Below are positions 33,520 through 42,661 of a stretch of 64,000 bases of DNA, piece by piece. The stretch lies in NCBI GenBank assembly GCA_038212095.1, contig JBBQUW010000010.1, positions 1-64,000 on the forward strand, given 5' to 3'. Positions within the stretch are counted from its first letter, which is position 1. The number at the start of each line of letters is the position of its first letter. Source of the DNA: JAICYJ01 sp038212095. Its GTDB lineage: Bacteria; Actinomycetota; Thermoleophilia; Gaiellales; JAICJC01. The position numbers and the translations under genes were made by a program. Under the pieces are notes generated by a model. That model worked only from the letters and a program-made list of their open reading frames with translations, did not search any database and was not told the DNA's origin.

Positions 33520-34570
33520 ACAGCTGGTCGTCAGAGTCGCATGGGTTACCGCGACCGTACGTGATCTCTCCCTCTGTGACGTCGGCGATGCACCAAAAGA
33601 CAGTCTTGGTCTGAGAATCCGCCTGCGGGTGCCGGCAGATCGAGTCCGGCGCGTCGCGGTGATCGCTCAGCGCGGCCCGAAGATCCGCCGCCGTGATCGT
33701 GTTGTGCGTCAACCATCCGAGCGCGCGACGATACCGGACGTCAGAGCGTGCTGCATAGGCAACGTCGCCCTCGTAGCGCCGCATGCGGTCGCTGACGTAG
33801 TGGTTGGTGTGGGCCAGCGTGCCGCGGGCGTCCGGCCGCAGCAGCTCGGCGTCGGTGGCGGAGCCCTCGACGTCGATCACGTTGCCGTCCCGGTGGCTGA
33901 GCACGTTGTTGTACGACGAGGCCCGCAGGGGATGCAGCGCTGCGGCCACCGCCTCGTCCAGCGTGCGCCGGCGGAGGATGTCTCGCACCTGCAGCAGCCG
34001 CGGGATACCGACCCGGTTGTCGTTGGGCGTCAGCTCGTTGCCCGTCAGGGCGAGGCCGGCGGAGTTGAAGCCGACGCTGATCCACGAACCGACGCCGATC
34101 GTGAACAGCACAGGATCGCCGTCCACACGCCACTCGATCGCGATCAGGTCGCGCTCGCTGTCGGCGGAGAGGTCGTTGGTGTGGGCAACCCACAGGTGGC
34201 CGTCGGCGGTCGCGGGCGGACACGCGACCAGGTCGGAGCAGCCGCGAGCCGGCTCAGGCGCAGGCTCGTCGAGCTCCTCGATCCCGGCCGCAAACAGCGC
34301 TAAGGGGTCGACGCCGGCGCCGCGGGCGACGCCGTCCAGCTCCTCCACCAGCCACGGCAGCTCACGCCGCGTGACCTCCCGATAGGGCTGGGCGGCTGCC
34401 AGGGCGGCCGGTGAGAGCCCGCGACAGCGGCGGCCGATCGGCTCGCCGCACGCCGCGCCGATCTGCTCGCCCACGGCGGCGAGGCTGCCGACGACACGCA
34501 GCAGCTCGATTGGACGCGGCCGGGCCGTCTCAGCCACCGCTGCCGATCCAGCGGGCGACGATGGCAGCAC
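33509..34570 (-). CDS. C45-family acyltransferase/amidohydrolase
   Basis: 353 residues from a GTG at 34570, seven bases after a GGAG site. Resembles acyl-CoA:6-aminopenicillanate acyltransferase-type (C45) N-terminal-nucleophile enzymes. The self-cleavage Gly-Cys is in PEPARGCSDLVAC, followed by the conserved WVAHTNDLSAD, GFNSAGLALTGNEL, YNNVLSHRDGNVIDVE and LAHTNHYVS. The freed Cys would cleave an amide in a small acylated molecule. Expressed with the creatininase-family protein and peptide importer. Confidence 0.87.
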   Translation of the reverse strand: MLPSSPAGSAAVAETARPRPIELLRVVGSLAAVGEQIGAACGEPIGRRCRGLSPAALAAAQPYREVTRRELPWLVEELDGVARGAGVDPLALFAAGIEELDEPAPEPARGCSDLVACPPATADGHLWVAHTNDLSADSERDLIAIEWRVDGDPVLFTIGVGSWISVGFNSAGLALTGNELTPNDNRVGIPRLLQVRDILRRRTLDEAVAAALHPLRASSYNNVLSHRDGNVIDVEGSATDAELLRPDARGTLAHTNHYVSDRMRRYEGDVAYAARSDVRYRRALGWLTHNTITAADLRAALSDHRDAPDSICRHPQADSQTKTVFWCIADVTEGEITYGRGNPCDSDDQLYAF

Positions 34571-34582
34571 CCAGCGGCTCCA

Positions 34583-35170
34583 TCACGGCTGGGGTGGCCT
34601 GCTGCCGACCACCAGCGTGATCGTGGATCCGGGCCCGTAGGTACCGTCGGTGGAGTAGCCGGTGGCGCGCAGCACGGTGCCGCGGGCGCCGTATGACACC
34701 CGCCTGATCACGTAGCGAACCGGCCCGTGGCGGTCGAACAGAGCCCGCGCCCGTGTCAGCGGCAGCCCGACCACCGCCGGGAACGGCGATCCTCGCCCAC
34801 CCGCCGCCTGTGCCCGGTCTCCCAGTGCGATGCCGGTCGCGATCAGCACGACGCCGGCGGCGAACGCGGCCGCGACGGCCGCCACGGCGGCGTCTCGGCG
34901 CAGCGCGGCCACCACCACCAGCGCCAGGCCGGCCAGCAGCACCACCGCCATCAGCACCGATCCGCCGGCGCCGGACAGCGCCGCCAGCGCGACCACTGCC
35001 ACAGCGGCGGCGATCGCCACCCCATCCCACGGCAGCTGCGGCGGACGCGAGCGCGCGCGACTGCGGCGGCGGCGCAGCGCGGCTGCAGCGGTCGGCGGCG
35101 GCGGCTCGTCGGTCGGCTGCATCGACGCGTCGTCTGCGGTCGGTGGCTGTTCGCTCATCGTCGCAACCAT
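34583..35170 (-). CDS. PASTA-domain membrane protein
   Basis: 195 residues; an ATG at 35158 (MSEQPP) is an alternative start. Pro-rich, Arg-rich N-terminus, three hydrophobic segments (VAIAAAVAVVALAALSGAGG, VLMAVVLLAGLALVVVAAL, AVAAAFAAGVVLIATGIAL), then one C-terminal PASTA domain (PAVVGLPLTRARALFDRHGP to STITLVVGS) that would lie outside. PASTA domains bind cell-wall muropeptides or beta-lactams. No kinase or transpeptidase is attached. It heads the operon of C45 hydrolase, creatininase and importer, and is divergent from the GntR gene. Confidence 0.82.
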   Translation of the reverse strand: MVATMSEQPPTADDASMQPTDEPPPPTAAAALRRRRSRARSRPPQLPWDGVAIAAAVAVVALAALSGAGGSVLMAVVLLAGLALVVVAALRRDAAVAAVAAAFAAGVVLIATGIALGDRAQAAGGRGSPFPAVVGLPLTRARALFDRHGPVRYVIRRVSYGARGTVLRATGYSTDGTYGPGSTITLVVGSRPPQP

Positions 35171-35204
35171 AACCTCCCGCTGATTGAGACGGGAGGCAAC
35201 GTGG

Positions 35205-35210
35205 TATAGA
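35205..35210 (+). promoter_or_regulatory. -10 box of the GntR gene, leaderless
   Basis: TATAGA ending 6 nt before the ATG at 35217, with TTGAGA at 35184-35189 as a possible -35 (15-bp spacer, short). The start codon would be the first base of the mRNA or nearly so. Two GTCAAC direct repeats at 35222 and 35231, just inside the coding start, could be an operator. Confidence 0.6.
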
Positions 35211-35216
35211 TCGTTA

Positions 35217-35951
35217 ATGGTGTCAACAGGGTCAACCCGTCCCTCGCCGCGCTACCGGCAGGTCGCCGACATGCTCGAGTCCGACATCGTCTCGGGCGCG
35301 CTGCAGACCGGCCAGCGCGTGCCATCCGAGCGATCGATCGCCGAGCAGCATGGGCTCTCTCGCATGACCGCCCGCCAGGCCGTCGAGCTGCTCGTGCGCC
35401 GCGGCGTCGTCTACCGCCGCCCCGGATCGGGGACGTACGTCGCACCGGCGCGCGTCGTGCACACGCTCCAGCGTCTGGCGGGCTTCTCGGAGCAGATGCG
35501 ATCGCAGGGCATCGAACCCGGCGGCCGCCTGCTGGCGGCACAGCTGTGCGAAAACCCCGATCCGCACATCGAGGATGCGATGGGGCTGGCAGACGGTGAG
35601 CGCTACTGGCGGTTGCGGCGGGTGCGCCTGGGCGATGGCCAGCCACTGCTGGTCGAGCTCTCGCACCTGCCCGCGGCGATCTTCCCGGCCCTCACGGAGC
35701 ACGACCTCGGGCACGGCTCGCTGTACGACCTGATGCGCTCGCAGTACGGCGTCGATCCCGTACGCGCCCACGAGACGATCGAGACGACGGCCTGCGAGCC
35801 GGATGACGCCCGCCACCTGCAGACCCGCCCCGGCGCCCCCGCGATCGTGGTGACGCGGCTCGCCTACGACGCGAGCGGCCGCGTGGTCGAGCATGCCCGC
35901 GACGTGTTCCGCGGCGATCGCGCGCGGTTCGTGGTCGACCTCACCAGCTGA
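35217..35951 (+). CDS. GntR-family transcriptional regulator (HutC/UTRA type)
   Basis: 244 residues from ATG 35217. Winged helix at about 10-75 (YRQVADMLESDIVSGALQTG, RVPSERSIAEQHGLSRMTAR, YRRPGSGTYV) and a UTRA ligand-binding domain at about 90-240 (GDGQPLLVELSHLPAAIFPA, VVEHARDVFRGDRARFVVDL). HutC-type members bind small effectors such as amino acids or sugars and mostly repress the neighbouring catabolic operon. The divergent operon beginning with the PASTA gene, 46 bp away, is the obvious target. Confidence 0.93.
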   Translation: MVSTGSTRPSPRYRQVADMLESDIVSGALQTGQRVPSERSIAEQHGLSRMTARQAVELLVRRGVVYRRPGSGTYVAPARVVHTLQRLAGFSEQMRSQGIEPGGRLLAAQLCENPDPHIEDAMGLADGERYWRLRRVRLGDGQPLLVELSHLPAAIFPALTEHDLGHGSLYDLMRSQYGVDPVRAHETIETTACEPDDARHLQTRPGAPAIVVTRLAYDASGRVVEHARDVFRGDRARFVVDLTS

Positions 35952-35952
35952 G

Positions 35953-37860
<1,908 letters not shown>

Positions 37861-37868
37861 GGCAGCGC

Positions 37869-37874
37869 AGCATA
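37869..37874 (-). promoter_or_regulatory. -10 box of thrS
   Basis: TATGCT, 8 nt before the thrS ATG, in the 70-bp divergent gap with the histidine kinase gene. The short distance leaves no room for a T-box leader or other long 5' UTR. Confidence 0.5.
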
Positions 37875-37918
37875 CCGAGGGGCGTCGCCACGGTCGGCCA
37901 CGTGCGCGGATGATCATC

Positions 37919-37924
37919 TAGGCT
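37919..37924 (+). promoter_or_regulatory. -10 box of the histidine kinase gene, leaderless
   Basis: TAGGCT ending 6 nt before the ATG at 37931. Predicts a leaderless mRNA. Confidence 0.45.
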
Positions 37925-37930
37925 GGCCGC

Positions 37931-39118
37931 ATGCTGGCGATCACGATCGTGCTGGCGGTGCTGCTGGCGCTCGCGCTGGCGACGATCGCGCGCCGCGAGA
38001 TCGAGCGGCGCCGCGCGCTGGCGACGCTGGGCGGCAACGACCTGGCGGCGTCCGCGCGGATGGCGATGGAGGGCCGCTGCGACCGCTCCCAGCTTGATGC
38101 GGCGCTGGCGCTGCGCGACGCGATCATGGCGGCCTCCCCCACGCCGGTGCTGCTGTTCGATCGCTCGGCGCGGCTGGTGCGAACCAACGACGCCGCCCGG
38201 GAGGCGCTCCCGGATATGGAGATCGGCGCCACGCTCGCGTTGCAGCGAGTGGCTACGGCGGTGCATGAGGCGTTGGCCGGGCGTCAGCCACGCCCGTTCG
38301 AGGTGACGGTGTACGAGCCGGAGCGGCGCCGGTTCCACGTCCACCTCTCCACCTACAGCGACCAGGGCGCCCGAGCCTGCGCGGTGGTGCTGGCGGACGA
38401 GAGCGCCGAGGCCGACTACCGCGATGCACGGCGACTCTTCTCGGCCGGCGTCTCGCACGAGCTGCGCACGCCGTTGGCGCGGATGCTGGCGTTGGTGGAC
38501 ACGCTCTCGCTGCCGCCGGACGAGGCTGAGCGCGAGGAACTGCTGGATCAGATGCGGCGCGAGGTGGACGCGATGCGGCAGCTGATCGAGGACATGATGC
38601 TGCTGACGCGGCTGGAGAGCGAGGGCGTCGGTGAGGGCGAGCTGGTGGACGTCGCCGTAGCGGTGGCAGACAGCGTGCAGCGTCACGGTTCCGCGGCCCG
38701 CGCGGCGGGTATCGGGCTGGACGGCACGGTGCCCGCGGCCGTGGTCACGGTGATGCCGAAGCGGCTGTTCGAGGTCGTGCTGGACAACCTGATCGAGAAC
38801 GCGATCCGCCACGGTGGGCCCGGCACCCGCGTGGACGTGCGCGCCCGCGGCGTTGCCGGCGCAGTCGAGCTGGAGGTCGAGGACACCGGCGCCGGCATCC
38901 CGGCGGAGCACCTGGGCAAGGTGTTTGAACGCTTCCACCGCGTCGAGGGATCGCGCACGGCGCCCGGCACCGGCCTGGGCCTGGCGATCGTCAAGCACAT
39001 CGCCGAAGCACGCCGCGGACGAGTCGCGATCGAGAGCGTCGAGGGGCAGGGCACGACGGTGCGGGTGGTGCTGCCGGCGCCCGAGGCGGCCGGCGCCGGC
39101 TCGGCACCGGCTACGTAA
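37931..39118 (+). CDS. PhoR-like sensor histidine kinase
   Basis: 395 residues. One N-terminal membrane span (AITIVLAVLLALALATI), a PAS-like domain at about 60-155 (PTPVLLFDRSARLVRTNDAA), HisKA with the phospho-accepting His in SAGVSHELRTPLARMLALVD near residue 180, and a HATPase domain with N box LDNLIENAIRHGGPGT, G1 VEDTGAGIPAEHLGKVF and G2 TGLGLAIVKHIAE. Small external part, so it probably senses through the PAS domain or a partner protein. The matching response regulator is convergent, 0.5 kb away, with an ASCH gene in between. Confidence 0.94.
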   Translation: MLAITIVLAVLLALALATIARREIERRRALATLGGNDLAASARMAMEGRCDRSQLDAALALRDAIMAASPTPVLLFDRSARLVRTNDAAREALPDMEIGATLALQRVATAVHEALAGRQPRPFEVTVYEPERRRFHVHLSTYSDQGARACAVVLADESAEADYRDARRLFSAGVSHELRTPLARMLALVDTLSLPPDEAEREELLDQMRREVDAMRQLIEDMMLLTRLESEGVGEGELVDVAVAVADSVQRHGSAARAAGIGLDGTVPAAVVTVMPKRLFEVVLDNLIENAIRHGGPGTRVDVRARGVAGAVELEVEDTGAGIPAEHLGKVFERFHRVEGSRTAPGTGLGLAIVKHIAEARRGRVAIESVEGQGTTVRVVLPAPEAAGAGSAPAT

Positions 39119-39134
39119 CGTCGCCTTTGGCCGG

Positions 39135-39140
39135 TAGAGT
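39135..39140 (+). promoter_or_regulatory. -10 box of the ASCH gene, leaderless
   Basis: TAGAGT ending 6 nt before the GTG at 39147. It lets the ASCH gene be expressed apart from the kinase gene 28 bases upstream. Confidence 0.5.
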
Positions 39141-39146
39141 TGACCG

Positions 39147-39623
39147 GTGCAGTCCGACCCTCTCGAAGCGGCGTCCAACCCCTCCGTTGAGCGGTTCTGG
39201 CGTGAGTTCGTCGCCGCCACCGGCATCGATGGCCCGTACACCGCATGGGCGTTCGGCAGCGATGCGACCGGGCTCGGCCGGCTCGTCAGGGACGGTCCCA
39301 AGCGGGCCACGGCCAGCAACTACTCATGGTATCGGGACGACGGCGAGCCGATGCCGGCGGTCGGCGAGATCTCGGTGGTGCTCGACGGCGCCGGCGAGCC
39401 CCTGTGCGTGATCCGCACCACCTCGGTCGAGGTGCGACGGTTCGGCGATGTCGACGAGGAGTTCGCGTGGACCGAGGGGGAGGGCGATCGCAGCCTCGCG
39501 CACTGGCGCGAGGCGCACCTCGAGTTCTTCGCCGGCGAGGGTCGCCCGGTTGACGACGAGAGCCAGGTCGTGCTGCAGCGGTTCGAGCTGCTGTGGCCCG
39601 GCGCCGACAACGCCCGTCGCTAG
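39147..39623 (+). CDS. ASCH-domain protein
   Basis: 158 residues from a GTG. The ASCH signature GPKRATASNYSWYRDDGEPM (core GxKRAT) lies near residue 50, followed by VVLDGAGEPLCVIRTTSVEV, with SLAHWREAHLEFF near the end. ASCH domains are PUA-like RNA-binding folds; some act as ribonucleases or N4-acetylcytidine amidohydrolases. Activity here is unknown. It lies between the kinase and the convergent response-regulator gene. Confidence 0.87.
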   Translation: MQSDPLEAASNPSVERFWREFVAATGIDGPYTAWAFGSDATGLGRLVRDGPKRATASNYSWYRDDGEPMPAVGEISVVLDGAGEPLCVIRTTSVEVRRFGDVDEEFAWTEGEGDRSLAHWREAHLEFFAGEGRPVDDESQVVLQRFELLWPGADNARR

Positions 39624-39627
39624 CGCA

Positions 39628-40332
39628 TCACGCCTCCCTCTTCGCCTCCGCGCCGAACCGGTATCCCACCCCGTAGTGCGTCTGGATGTAGGTGAACCGC
39701 GCCGCACGGCGGTCGATCTTGTCTCGCAGCTTGCGCACGCACACGTCGACGGTTCGGTCGCGGTGGCGGTGGGGGATCCCCCACACCCGCTGCTGCAGCT
39801 GGTCGCGCGACAGCGCCTTGCCATGCTCGCTGGCCAGCACGTACAGCAGCCGAAACTCGGTCGCGGTCAGGCCAACGTCCTCGCCGTCCAGCAAGGCAGC
39901 GTGCAGGTCGGGGTCGATCACCAGCCCGTCCACCTCGATCCGCTCGGCGCCCGCGCTGGCGGGTGACATGCCGGCCCGCCGCAGCACCGCCTCGACCCGC
40001 GCCACCAGCTCGCGCATGCCGAACGGCTTGGAGAGATAGTCGTCCCCGCCGATGCCGAGCGCGTGCACCTTGTCGTGCTCCGAGCCCCGCGCGCTGACGA
40101 TCACGATCGGCGTCTCGATGCCCTCGCCACGCAGCGTCTCGACGATGCTCCAGCCATCCGTGCCAGGCAGCATCAGGTCGACCACCGCGACGTCCGGCCG
40201 CTCGAACCGCAGCTTGGCCAGCGCGCGGTCGCCGTCCTCGGCAACCTCGACGTCCATGCCCGCCCGGCGCAGGTGCGTGGCCATCGCATTTGCGATCACG
40301 CGGTCGTCCTCTGCGATCAGTACCCGTGGCAT
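39628..40332 (-). CDS. OmpR/PhoP-family response regulator
   Basis: 234 residues. Receiver domain at 1-115 with the acidic pair in LIAEDDRVIANAM, phospho-Asp in DVAVVDLMLPGTDG, and the Thr/Ser and Lys positions in VIVSARGSEHD and DDYLSKPFG. C-terminal winged helix at about 135-230 (LTATEFRLLYVLASEHGKAL, HRDRTVDVCVRKLRDKIDRR, THYGVGYRFG). Likely partner of the PhoR-like kinase. Copy 1 of the 110-bp leader element ends 25 nt before its ATG. Confidence 0.95.
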   Translation of the reverse strand: MPRVLIAEDDRVIANAMATHLRRAGMDVEVAEDGDRALAKLRFERPDVAVVDLMLPGTDGWSIVETLRGEGIETPIVIVSARGSEHDKVHALGIGGDDYLSKPFGMRELVARVEAVLRRAGMSPASAGAERIEVDGLVIDPDLHAALLDGEDVGLTATEFRLLYVLASEHGKALSRDQLQQRVWGIPHRHRDRTVDVCVRKLRDKIDRRAARFTYIQTHYGVGYRFGAEAKREA

Positions 40333-40357
40333 GAGATGGCCAATGGTAAACGGGACC

Positions 40358-40467
40358 AGAGATTCGCCGCCCCGGCTTGCCTTTTGTCCCTCGATCGAAC
40401 GGACTTTCGAGTCACCTCTACGGCCCGTCCGCTCGGTTTCAACCTACTCGGCTGCCCTGAGCGGCGC
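40358..40467 (-). promoter_or_regulatory. Candidate structured 5' leader element, copy 1
   Basis: 110-bp element, read on the minus strand, between a -10 box (40475-40480) and the response-regulator ATG (40332). Closing stem GCGCCGC ... GCGGCG; inner conserved hairpin GGTTGAAACC; stem GAG with loop GTGA and CTC (GNRA tetraloop); arms GTCC and GGAC; conserved AAAGGCAAGCCGGGGCGGCG at the 3' side. Copy 2 (40956-41065) aligns without gaps, differing at 17 of 110 positions by my count, some of them compensatory. I do not recognise it as a known riboswitch class. Confidence 0.65.
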
Positions 40468-40474
40468 ACACGGG

Positions 40475-40480
40475 AACATA
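40475..40480 (-). promoter_or_regulatory. -10 box for leader copy 1
   Basis: TATGTT on the minus strand, 7 nt before the 5' end of the 110-bp element. The transcript would begin at the base of the closing stem. Confidence 0.5.
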
Positions 40481-40544
40481 CGACCGGGTGCCCCACCCTG
40501 CAAGCCACAACGTCGCAAAATGCGAACGTTTTGTGCCGCCGTGG

Positions 40545-40940
40545 TCACCAGCGGTCGAGCACCTCACGATCTCGGTCGTAGCTGAGCAGCTCGCGAGCGG
40601 CCGCCCGGTCGAGCCAGCGCAGCTCGTCCACCTCATCGCCCGGTTCGAACTCGCCGCCCTGGTCTCGCATCACGAAGTAGCGCACCACCTTCGGTGCCAC
40701 CACCCCGCGCCGCTCTGTCAGGTACTCGATCGTCCCCAGGTCGCGCTCGATCACGCCGGTGTGGCCCGTCTCCTCCCACACCTCGCGCCGCGCCGCCGCG
40801 CGATCATCTTCGCCCGGATCGTTCTTGCCCTTGGGCAGCGTCCAGTCGTCGTAGCGCGGCCGGTGGACGATCGCGACGGCACCGTCACGCACCAGCACGG
40901 CGCCGGCGGCACGGACGATATCGGGGGGAGCCTCTGCCAT
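40545..40940 (-). CDS. NUDIX hydrolase
   Basis: 131 residues from ATG 40940 (a GTG at 40949 is possible). The Nudix box is complete in GKNDPGEDDRAAARREVWEE followed by TG, binding Mg2+ to cleave a nucleoside diphosphate linked to X. Short, MutT-like; WTLPKGKND resembles enzymes acting on diadenosine polyphosphates or oxidised nucleotides, but substrate is unknown. Flanked by both copies of the 110-bp element; copy 2 forms its presumed leader. Confidence 0.9.
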   Translation of the reverse strand: MAEAPPDIVRAAGAVLVRDGAVAIVHRPRYDDWTLPKGKNDPGEDDRAAARREVWEETGHTGVIERDLGTIEYLTERRGVVAPKVVRYFVMRDQGGEFEPGDEVDELRWLDRAAARELLSYDRDREVLDRW

Positions 40941-40955
40941 CGCCTGCACGATTAA

Positions 40956-41065
40956 AGAGGTTCGCCGCCCCGGCTTGCCTTTCGTCCACCGGCCGAACGA
41001 ACCTTCGGGTTGCCCCTACGACCCGTCCGCCCGGTTTCAACCTACTCGACTGCCCTCGGCGGCGC
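40956..41065 (-). promoter_or_regulatory. Candidate structured 5' leader element, copy 2
   Basis: Second copy of the 110-bp element, same strand and length as copy 1, between a -10 box (41072-41077) and the NUDIX start (15 nt to the ATG). The hairpin is GGG with loop GCAA and CCC, against GAG-GTGA-CTC in copy 1: one pair swapped A-U to G-C and the GNRA loop kept. Closing stem, GGTTGAAACC hairpin and GGCAAGCCGGGGCGGCG are identical. The intact structure argues for an RNA function rather than a passive DNA repeat. Confidence 0.65.
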
Positions 41066-41071
41066 AGACAC

Positions 41072-41077
41072 ACCGTA
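41072..41077 (-). promoter_or_regulatory. -10 box for leader copy 2
   Basis: TACGGT on the minus strand, 6 nt before the 5' end of the second element, matching the layout at copy 1. Confidence 0.45.
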
Positions 41078-41140
41078 CGTCACGCGTCCACGAATTGCAA
41101 GCGCAGAAGCGGCGCCATATCGAGTGCCGCGGAGGAGTCG

Positions 41141-41587
41141 CTACGCTCGTCGTCGCGGGCCCAGCCCGGCGACCCAGAACACCAGGCCGACGAGGCCAAC
41201 CAGGCCCAGCACGAGCGCCGAGAAGCCCCACAGCAGGCCGCGGTCGCCGCCGACGATCACGCCCACCACCAGCATCGCGATCGCCAGCACGCCGAACGCC
41301 TGGGTGGCGACGAACGGCCCCGGCAGCCCGGCCGGCGTGATCGGCGTCGCGGCACGGCTCAGCCGACTGGGATCGGCCTCGTCCTTGCGCCGGCTGCGCA
41401 CGGCAAGCGCGACGATGCCGCCGAGCACCACCAGCACATAGATCACCTGTGACCAGAAGTCGCCCACCCAGTCCACCAGGTATGTGAACAGCACGATCAG
41501 GCCGACCGCGGCGGCGGTTGCCCCCACCGCCACGCCGATCGACGTCTGCCAGTCGTACACCGCCGGCGGCTGTCGCTGCTCGCTCAT
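41141..41587 (-). CDS. Four-span membrane protein
   Basis: 148 residues from ATG 41587. Hydrophobic spans: SIGVAVGATAAAVGLIVLFT, VIYVLVVLGGIVALAV, TQAFGVLAIAMLVVGVIVGG and LLWGFSALVLGLVGLVGLVF. A positively charged loop (RSRRKDEADPSRLSR) after the second span suggests it faces the cytoplasm. No family recognised; 49 bases downstream of the beta-propeller gene. Confidence 0.7.
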   Translation of the reverse strand: MSEQRQPPAVYDWQTSIGVAVGATAAAVGLIVLFTYLVDWVGDFWSQVIYVLVVLGGIVALAVRSRRKDEADPSRLSRAATPITPAGLPGPFVATQAFGVLAIAMLVVGVIVGGDRGLLWGFSALVLGLVGLVGLVFWVAGLGPRRRA

Positions 41588-41636
41588 CGCTGGCAAGATT
41601 ACCGCAGGTCGTCGACGGCGCGGTGTGGCATCCCGT

Positions 41637-42653
41637 TCACCGCGTCCACGAGACCGAGCTGGGGTCGACGTGCGGCAACGTCACGAAGTCGCCCGTCACC
41701 AGGTTGACCACCCGCAGCGCGCCTGGCAGCGCGACGGCCACGAAGCGGCCGTCCGGCGAGAACGCCAGCCCACGGCTGAGGGCTGGTACGGCCGGCGGGG
41801 GCTTCGCCGCGTCCATGGCAACAATTCTGGTCGCCCCGGTGATCTGGTACCCGATCGAGAGCCAGGCGCCGTCCGGCGAGACGCCGATCGCGTCCACCGT
41901 CCCCCGCGGCACCAGGTCGATGCGGGCGACGTTGCCGTTGGGATGCACCGTGACCAGCATCGTCCTGTTGGGAACGGCCCGATCCGAGAGCGCCAGCACC
42001 AGCCCCGCCGGCGACTCCGCCATCGCGGTCACCTCCACCGACCGCCGCGAGCCGTGCACCAGCAGGGGCAGGGTGCGATCTATCAGCCGCTGTCCCTGGC
42101 CGTAGACGTGGTGGCCGTCGCTGGTGATCAGACGCGAGCCGCGTGTCCAGGTCGCCGCGCATCGATGCCGCAGCGGCCGTTCGTACCGCGTCGGTGAGAC
42201 CTGCAGGCGCATCACCTCGGGCTGCGCGCCCCGCGTCGCACAGAACGCCAGCGCTGAGCTGTCCGGCGCCCACGTTGGAGACGATTCGAGGGTGGTCCTC
42301 CGCGGGAAGACGGACGTCAGGATCGAGCGCGCGCCATCCCGCGCCAGCAGCGCCGCCGTCGAGGTGCCGGCGGTGGCCAGTGCCACCCGTCCCGACGGCG
42401 CCGGCCACAGCCGGCAGTGACCCGTGCCGCCGCGCACCCGAGCGCCGCTTGGCAGCCGCACCAGTTCGACGCGACAGCCGGCGTCGACCCACCAGATCGT
42501 GCCTCGCGCGGAGCGCAGCAGGTCGGTGGCCGGGGTCGCCAGCCGCGGATCGTGGCTGACGTGGCTCGCCGTGCGCCCGTCCGACGACCAGCTCAGCAGC
42601 GCCAGCGCACCGATCGCCGCGATGATCGCGACCGCGGCCCGCGGCACGACCAC
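41637..42653 (-). CDS. TolB/WD40-like beta-propeller protein, exported
   Basis: 338 residues. N-terminal hydrophobic signal or anchor (VPRAAVAIIAAIGALALLSW), then repeated propeller blades of the PD40/TolB kind (SSPTWAPDSSALAFC, TVDAIGVSPDGAWLSIGYQI, RGLAFSPDGRFVAVAL). Such propellers bind proteins or peptides at the surface. It starts 8 bases after the stop of the fused LivGF gene on the same strand, so it may be carried on that transcript. Confidence 0.75.
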   Translation of the reverse strand: MVVPRAAVAIIAAIGALALLSWSSDGRTASHVSHDPRLATPATDLLRSARGTIWWVDAGCRVELVRLPSGARVRGGTGHCRLWPAPSGRVALATAGTSTAALLARDGARSILTSVFPRRTTLESSPTWAPDSSALAFCATRGAQPEVMRLQVSPTRYERPLRHRCAATWTRGSRLITSDGHHVYGQGQRLIDRTLPLLVHGSRRSVEVTAMAESPAGLVLALSDRAVPNRTMLVTVHPNGNVARIDLVPRGTVDAIGVSPDGAWLSIGYQITGATRIVAMDAAKPPPAVPALSRGLAFSPDGRFVAVALPGALRVVNLVTGDFVTLPHVDPSSVSWTR

Positions 42654-42661
42654 ACCTCGCC

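Noticed and set aside
40358..40467. Leader element as a hammerhead ribozyme or SAM-IV riboswitch
   Set aside because: A CGAAAGTC stretch recalls a hammerhead, but the CTGATGA core is missing; short matches to SAM-IV (GAGTAG near GGTTGA) do not keep its order or pseudoknot.
40358..41065. The two 110-bp repeats as CRISPR, insertion-sequence ends or attachment sites
   Set aside because: Only two copies 490 bp apart flanking a normal NUDIX gene, same orientation, no inverted ends, no spacers, no transposase or integrase. Their positions in two 5' UTRs favour an RNA leader.
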